A stretch of 5,984 nt of DNA from Clostridiales bacterium (GTDB lineage: Bacteria > Bacillota > Peptococcia > Peptococcales > Peptococcaceae): assembly GCA_003343815.1 (NCBI GenBank), contig QAKL01000048.1, forward strand, positions 1-5,984, read 5' to 3'. Both the position numbers and the translations under genes were made by a program. Shown one piece after another: positions 5,676 through 5,984 of the stretch. The stretch's first letter is position 1, and every line of letters starts with the position of its first letter. The notes beneath the pieces were generated by a model, which searched no databases, was not told where the DNA came from, and saw nothing but the letters and a program-made list of their open reading frames with translations.

Positions 5676-5716
5676 GTACAAAGCTAAAAATTTGTTACAA
5701 TAATTTGAAAGTCAGC
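5651..5716. repeat. Imperfect 16-bp direct repeat flanking the promoter
   Basis: TAACTTGAAAGTAAGC (5651-5666) and TAATTTGAAAGTCAGC (5701-5716) match at 14 of 16 bases and are offset by exactly 50 bp. The first copy fills most of the -35/-10 spacer; the second lies upstream of the -35. It could be a paired regulator-binding site, or chance in AT-rich DNA. Confidence 0.35.
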
Positions 5717-5724
5717 CTGACCGC

Positions 5725-5984
5725 TCACGCCTTTTTGAGCCTTTTAACCTTTTCCCAGCAAAATAAAGCCGTAGCTGTGCCTACGCTTACAAAAAGCGCG
5801 CGTATTATAAGCGCAAAAGCGATATTTACAGTAATACCTCTCATGACATACTCCACGGCCAGCAAAATCAGCATATGCCACAGATAGATATTGTAGCTTT
5901 CGCGATCTAAAAAGCGAAACAATCCGCTTTGAGCAAATTTATATTCTTTAATTTGCAAACTCACCATGTACAAAAACATAATCG
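5725..5984 (-). CDS. Acyltransferase-3 (OafA/YrhL-like) membrane protein, C-terminal fragment
   Basis: The frame is open to the right window edge (an ATT codon precedes the ATG at 5979), so this is the last 86 or so residues of a larger protein, and the ATG there is internal. The motif FLDRESYNIYLWHMLILL matches the conserved C-terminal segment of Acyltransferase_3 proteins, where a SYxIYLWH motif opens a late membrane helix. A last hydrophobic segment (NIAFALIIRALFVSVGTATALF) and a basic tail (KVKRLKKA) follow, as expected for such ten-helix enzymes that O-acylate surface sugars. The substrate cannot be told. Only a weak 4-bp hairpin follows the stop. The family call rests on one motif plus topology. 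Confidence 0.75.
   Translation of the reverse strand, partial: IMFLYMVSLQIKEYKFAQSGLFRFLDRESYNIYLWHMLILLAVEYVMRGITVNIAFALIIRALFVSVGTATALFCWEKVKRLKKA

Overview
The window comes from an endospore-forming Firmicute, most likely of the class Clostridia. Evidence is a compact spoVAC-spoVAD-spoVAE cassette (dipicolinic acid transport into the forespore), an RNase Y gene, textbook sigma-A promoters and AGGAGG-type ribosome binding sites. Base composition is moderate and TTA is a common leucine codon. Family or genus cannot be fixed from the sequence.

Left part (1-1804, + strand): the 3' part of spoVAC, a complete spoVAD and a complete spoVAE follow one another with overlapping ends. They finish at a symmetrical 15-bp terminator at 1771-1804. 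This is the short C-D-E form typical of clostridia; nothing resembling spoVAF or gerA genes follows.

Middle (1805-3456, - strand): an unrecognised 318-residue membrane-anchored extracytoplasmic protein converges on the spoVA operon and shares its terminator. It has a near-perfect promoter with an upstream 11-bp-period direct repeat that looks like a response-regulator site. Upstream of it lies an XRE-type repressor fused to a C-terminal zinc ribbon, with its own promoter.

Right part (3423-5984, - strand): rny (RNase Y) and a cysteine-rich DUF134/UPF0251 protein form a two-gene operon ending in a terminator at 3423-3456. The 319-bp gap upstream of rny is not empty. It holds a strong promoter (5647-5675) and, about 155 nt downstream, a strong intrinsic terminator (5484-5513). 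The RNA between them can fold into several helices, including a 12-bp long-range one. It is either an independent small RNA or an attenuated leader of rny, and it is the most interesting item here. The window ends inside the C-terminal part of a membrane acyltransferase gene.

The spoVA genes work together in spores. rny with the DUF134 gene is a separate RNA-turnover/regulatory unit. No mobile element, CRISPR array, tRNA or rRNA was seen.
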